9,665 bases of DNA, taken from contig MGRY01000011.1 in assembly GCA_001799045.1 (NCBI GenBank), forward strand, positions 1-9,665, in the 5' to 3' direction. The notes beneath the pieces are model-generated. The model had not been told where the DNA came from, did not search any database, and was given only the letters and a program-made list of their open reading frames with translations. This stretch comes from Deltaproteobacteria bacterium RIFCSPLOWO2_02_56_12. Its GTDB lineage: Bacteria > Desulfobacterota > Binatia > UBA9968. Of this stretch, positions 7,503-9,665 are shown piece by piece (position 1 is the stretch's first letter; each line of letters starts with the position of its first letter). A program made the position numbers and the translations under genes.

Positions 7503-8705
7503 CTAATCCACCCGCTCCACAATCGTGGCGATGCCTTGACCTACGCCGATGCACATCGTGGCCAGGCCGTAGCGGCTGCCGCGCTTTTTCATTTCATGAA
7601 TCAGGCTGGTCATGATGCGCGCGCCGCTGCAACCGAGCGGGTGGCCCAACGCGATGGCGCCGCCGTTGACATTCACCCGCTTCGCATCCAGCCCCAGCTC
7701 TTTGATGCAGGCGAGGGATTGGGAGGCAAAGGCCTCGTTGATCTCGACCAGGTCGATTTGGTCGATGGTGAGGCCGGCTCTCTTTAAGACCTTTTGTGTG
7801 GCGGGGATCGGCCCGATGCCCATGTAATTGGGATGGACTCCTGCGGCGGCGGAAGCGACAATCCGCACCATAGGCTTGAGTCTCAGGGCCCCGGCCTTCC
7901 CGGCCGTTGTCACGAGCAGAGCGGCCGCCCCGTCGGAAATCTGCGAGGAATTGCCGGCGGTGACGGTACCGTCTTTTTTGAACGAGGGTTTGAGTGTGGC
8001 AAGTTTTTCCAGCGAGGTGTCCGCTCTGGGACCCTCGTCCTTATCATAGACGAGCGTGCCCCCTTTTTTTTGGGGCGGCTCCACCGGGGCGATCTCGTCC
8101 TTGAAGATGCCATGTTCGTTTGCCCGCACTGCCTTGCGGTGGCTTTCCAGGGCGAAGGCGTCCTGCTCCTTGCGGCCGATTTGATATTTCTCCGCCACGT
8201 TCTCTGCGGTCTCTCCATTGTTGATGAGCGAGTAGAGCTCTCCCATCCGTGGATTGGGAAAACGCCATCCGAGCGAGCTATCGTATACGGTTACATCGCC
8301 GCGCTGAAAGGGGACGGCGCTTTTGCCCATGACCCAGGGACCCCGGGTCATGCTTTCGACGCCTCCCGCAATAAAGAGATCGCCGTGGTCTGTCTCAATG
8401 GCCCGTCCCGCCTGATTGATCGCCTCGAGACCCGAGCCGCACAGTCGATTGATCGTCACCCCGGGCACCGTATAGGGGATGCCGGCCAATAGGGAAGCGG
8501 TGCGCGCCACGTTGCGCGAATCCTCGCCCGCCTGGTTGGTGCATCCGAAATAGACATCTTCAACCTCTTCGGCGCTAATGCCCGTTCTCTTCACCAGTTG
8601 CGCGATGATGAAAGCCGCCAGATCGTCTGTGCGGATGTCTTTCAAAATCCCGCCGTGGCGCCCCATCGGCGTGCGCACTGCATCCACGATGACCGCTGCT
8701 CTCAT
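7503..8705 (-). CDS. Acetyl-CoA acyltransferase (thiolase), PaaJ/PcaF-like
   Basis: This 400-aa cytoplasmic enzyme cleaves 3-oxoacyl-CoA with CoA to give acetyl-CoA and a shortened acyl-CoA. The acyl-accepting cysteine is C89 in NRLCGSGLEA. NEAF lies at 323-326, the catalytic histidine is H355 in GGAIALGHPLG, and the second cysteine is C385 in CIGVGQG. All are intact and the length is full. The motifs CTNQAGEDSRNVAR, GVESMTRGPWVMGK and GWRFPNP resemble the 3-oxoadipyl-CoA thiolases PaaJ and PcaF more than short-chain acetoacetyl-CoA thiolases, but chain-length specificity cannot be read from sequence. The ATG overlaps the upstream dehydrogenase-like stop (ATGA), which implies translational coupling, and AAGGTG precedes it at 8711-8716. 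With the dehydrogenase it forms two successive steps of a beta-oxidation-type pathway. Confidence 0.93.
   Translation of the reverse strand: MRAAVIVDAVRTPMGRHGGILKDIRTDDLAAFIIAQLVKRTGISAEEVEDVYFGCTNQAGEDSRNVARTASLLAGIPYTVPGVTINRLCGSGLEAINQAGRAIETDHGDLFIAGGVESMTRGPWVMGKSAVPFQRGDVTVYDSSLGWRFPNPRMGELYSLINNGETAENVAEKYQIGRKEQDAFALESHRKAVRANEHGIFKDEIAPVEPPQKKGGTLVYDKDEGPRADTSLEKLATLKPSFKKDGTVTAGNSSQISDGAAALLVTTAGKAGALRLKPMVRIVASAAAGVHPNYMGIGPIPATQKVLKRAGLTIDQIDLVEINEAFASQSLACIKELGLDAKRVNVNGGAIALGHPLGCSGARIMTSLIHEMKKRGSRYGLATMCIGVGQGIATIVERVD
8064..8071 (-). repeat. A8 homopolymer inside the thiolase gene
   Basis: Eight A are flanked by C4 and G5 runs on the coding strand and encode QKKGG at about residues 212-216, in a surface-loop region between conserved blocks. 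The frame is intact on both sides. Confidence 0.9.
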
Positions 8706-9448
8706 TTTGTCACCTTACTTTCCGTGTAGCTGTAAAAACCCCTGCCCGCGCTCTCACCGAGCCAACCGGCAAGCACCATCTTTTTTAGCAGAGGGGCGGG
8801 CCGATAGCGCTCCTCGCCGGTCTCCTGCTGCAACCCCTCCAGCACCGCCAGCACCTCATTCAGCCCGATTTGGTCGGCCCAACGAAGCGGTCCCACGGGA
8901 TAGTTGGTGCCGAGCCGCATCGCCACGTCGATCTCTTCCGCCTGCGCTACCCCTTCGTCCAGGCTCCTGGCTGCCTCATTGATGATCAGGCTCAAGATGC
9001 GCGGAAAGATCAACCCCGACCCGTCCTTCACTCTCACCGGCTCTTTCCCCAGCGTCCGGAAGAGATTTTCAGCCTCTTTGAGAGAGGCTTCTTGAGTCCT
9101 TAACCCCGCGCTCAATTCTATCACCCTTTTTTCTTGAAGGGGATAGAAGCTGGCAAAACCGACGACGCGCTCCGGCCTGGCGGTCCAGGAGGCGATGCGG
9201 GTGGTAGGCGAGCCCGCACAAGAGGTCAGCAGGACAGAGGAATGCGGCAGGTCCGCATCGAGTCTTTTTAGGATTTCTTTTTTTTTCTTATCCGCCGCGG
9301 CGCGGGTTTCCACGACCAGGGAAGCCGAAGCGGCGATCCCGTCCGCATCGGGATGAAGGGTGGCCGCAAATCCTTTGTCCCGGCTGAGTTGGAAAAGTTC
9401 CTCAGCCAGCCGGCTCGTACCGATGATCGCTACGCTATTTTTCGCCAT
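8702..9448 (-). CDS. 3-hydroxyacyl-CoA dehydrogenase-like protein with reduced Rossmann domain (second half of a PaaH-like protein)
   Basis: This 248-aa protein matches the second half of two-part PaaH-type dehydrogenases. The N-terminal domain (1-about 140) begins VAIIGTSRLAEEL, lacking the GxGxxG dinucleotide loop of active Rossmann domains. Where active enzymes have GxHFFNP, it has GFASFYP, so the catalytic histidine is replaced by Ala99; the partner glutamate appears kept as E111. The C-terminal domain (about 145-242) is well conserved: LGTNYPVGPLRWADQIGL, then WLGESAGRGFYSY. This matches what I know of the 3HCDH_RFF ('reduced Rossmann fold') plus 3HCDH arrangement. The domain is therefore probably non-catalytic and helps substrate binding or dimer contacts. 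The ATG overlaps the preceding ORF by 14 nt with no visible ribosome site, and an A9 run lies at 9278-9286. It may be a separate subunit or a frameshifted half of one gene. Confidence 0.8.
   Translation of the reverse strand: MAKNSVAIIGTSRLAEELFQLSRDKGFAATLHPDADGIAASASLVVETRAAADKKKKEILKRLDADLPHSSVLLTSCAGSPTTRIASWTARPERVVGFASFYPLQEKRVIELSAGLRTQEASLKEAENLFRTLGKEPVRVKDGSGLIFPRILSLIINEAARSLDEGVAQAEEIDVAMRLGTNYPVGPLRWADQIGLNEVLAVLEGLQQETGEERYRPAPLLKKMVLAGWLGESAGRGFYSYTESKVTK
8711..8716 (-). promoter_or_regulatory. Ribosome binding site of the thiolase gene
   Basis: AAGGTG on the - strand lies within the final codons of the upstream ORF. Its AGG is 7 nt from the thiolase ATG at 8705. It supports that start, together with the ATGA stop/start overlap. 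Confidence 0.65.
9278..9286 (-). repeat. A9 homopolymer inside the second dehydrogenase-like ORF
   Basis: Nine consecutive A on the coding strand encode three of the four lysines in the run DKKKKEI (residues 53-59). Both sides read in the same frame, so no frameshift is present here. Runs this long are prone to polymerase slippage and sequencing error. Confidence 0.9.
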
Positions 9449-9665
9449 AGGTATAAAAGCCCCGGCCCGTTTTTCTCCCCAGGTTGCCGGCCAGGACCAT
9501 GCGCTGTTGGATCGGACTGGGACGGAATCTGGAATCGTAGAAAGACGATTGATAGATCGACTGAGTGGCGGCGAAGTTGACGTCGATCCCGATCAGATCC
9601 ATGAGCTCAAAAGGACCCATCGGGAAACCTCCGGCCTCTTTCATAATTCGGTCGATGGTCGGCAC
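9435..9665 (-). CDS. 3-hydroxyacyl-CoA dehydrogenase (PaaH-like), C-terminal end of first half (5' part outside window)
   Basis: Open from the right edge to TAG at 9435-9437, 76 codons. It shows the conserved C-terminal 3HCDH helical domain: EAGGFPMGPFELMDLIGIDV, then RFRPSPIQQRMVLAGNLGRK and GRGFYTYG. This is the signature of the PaaH/PaaC class (3-hydroxyadipyl-CoA or 3-hydroxybutyryl-CoA dehydrogenase), which oxidises the 3-hydroxyacyl-CoA with NAD+. The NAD-binding part and catalytic histidine would lie outside the window. A GTG at 9663-9665 is only an edge effect, not a start. In PaaH-type proteins the chain continues into a second domain; here TAG follows the short tail GEK, and the next ORF picks up that second domain in the +1 frame. 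Confidence 0.85.
   Translation of the reverse strand: MPTIDRIMKEAGGFPMGPFELMDLIGIDVNFAATQSIYQSSFYDSRFRPSPIQQRMVLAGNLGRKTGRGFYTYGEK

Noticed and set aside
7794..8492. 232-codon ORF on the + strand opposite the thiolase
   Set aside because: It is a shadow of the thiolase reading frame; its Cys/His/Gly-rich translation is a by-product of the complementary codons.

Overview
The window looks like an ordinary chromosomal stretch of a moderately GC-rich Gram-negative bacterium. The presence of an AsmA-family envelope protein, a MacA/MacB-type export system and a DUF4911 protein fits a deltaproteobacterial (Desulfobacterota-like) or related metagenomic lineage. That placement is an inference from family distribution, not something the sequence proves. 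No tRNA, rRNA, CRISPR array, insertion sequence or prophage signature was seen.

Layout. Positions 1-2268 (+ strand) hold the 3' part of an ABC export operon: the end of a MacA/HlyD-type adaptor, a separate MacB/LolD-type ATPase, and a MacB-type permease with a periplasmic domain. Positions 2269-2529 lie between convergent genes; they hold one short, protein-like ORF of 33 codons and no convincing terminator. Positions 2530-9665 (- strand, read right to left) form one tightly packed gene string: the C-terminal end of a 3-hydroxyacyl-CoA dehydrogenase (PaaH-like), a second dehydrogenase-like ORF with a reduced Rossmann domain, a PaaJ/PcaF-like thiolase, an AsmA-family protein, a small DUF4911 protein, and RNase R. 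Gaps are 41 nt or less and two junctions overlap, so a single transcript is plausible.

Function. The first operon should build an adaptor-ATPase-permease efflux or export machine. The second begins with two consecutive late beta-oxidation-type steps (3-hydroxyacyl-CoA oxidation, then thiolysis), possibly on dicarboxylic or aromatic-derived acyl-CoAs. It then passes into envelope (AsmA) and RNA-decay (RNase R) genes that have no obvious metabolic link.

Most notable points: the dehydrogenase, expected to be one two-part protein, is split at an A5 run into two overlapping ORFs; the ABC ATPase lacks a canonical start codon at its conserved N-terminus and a perfect hairpin lies just upstream of it; a small uncharacterised DUF4911 gene sits between asmA-like and rnr; and a protein-like mini-ORF follows the permease in the same frame. 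I found no clear novel system; the window is mostly recognisable housekeeping and accessory genes.
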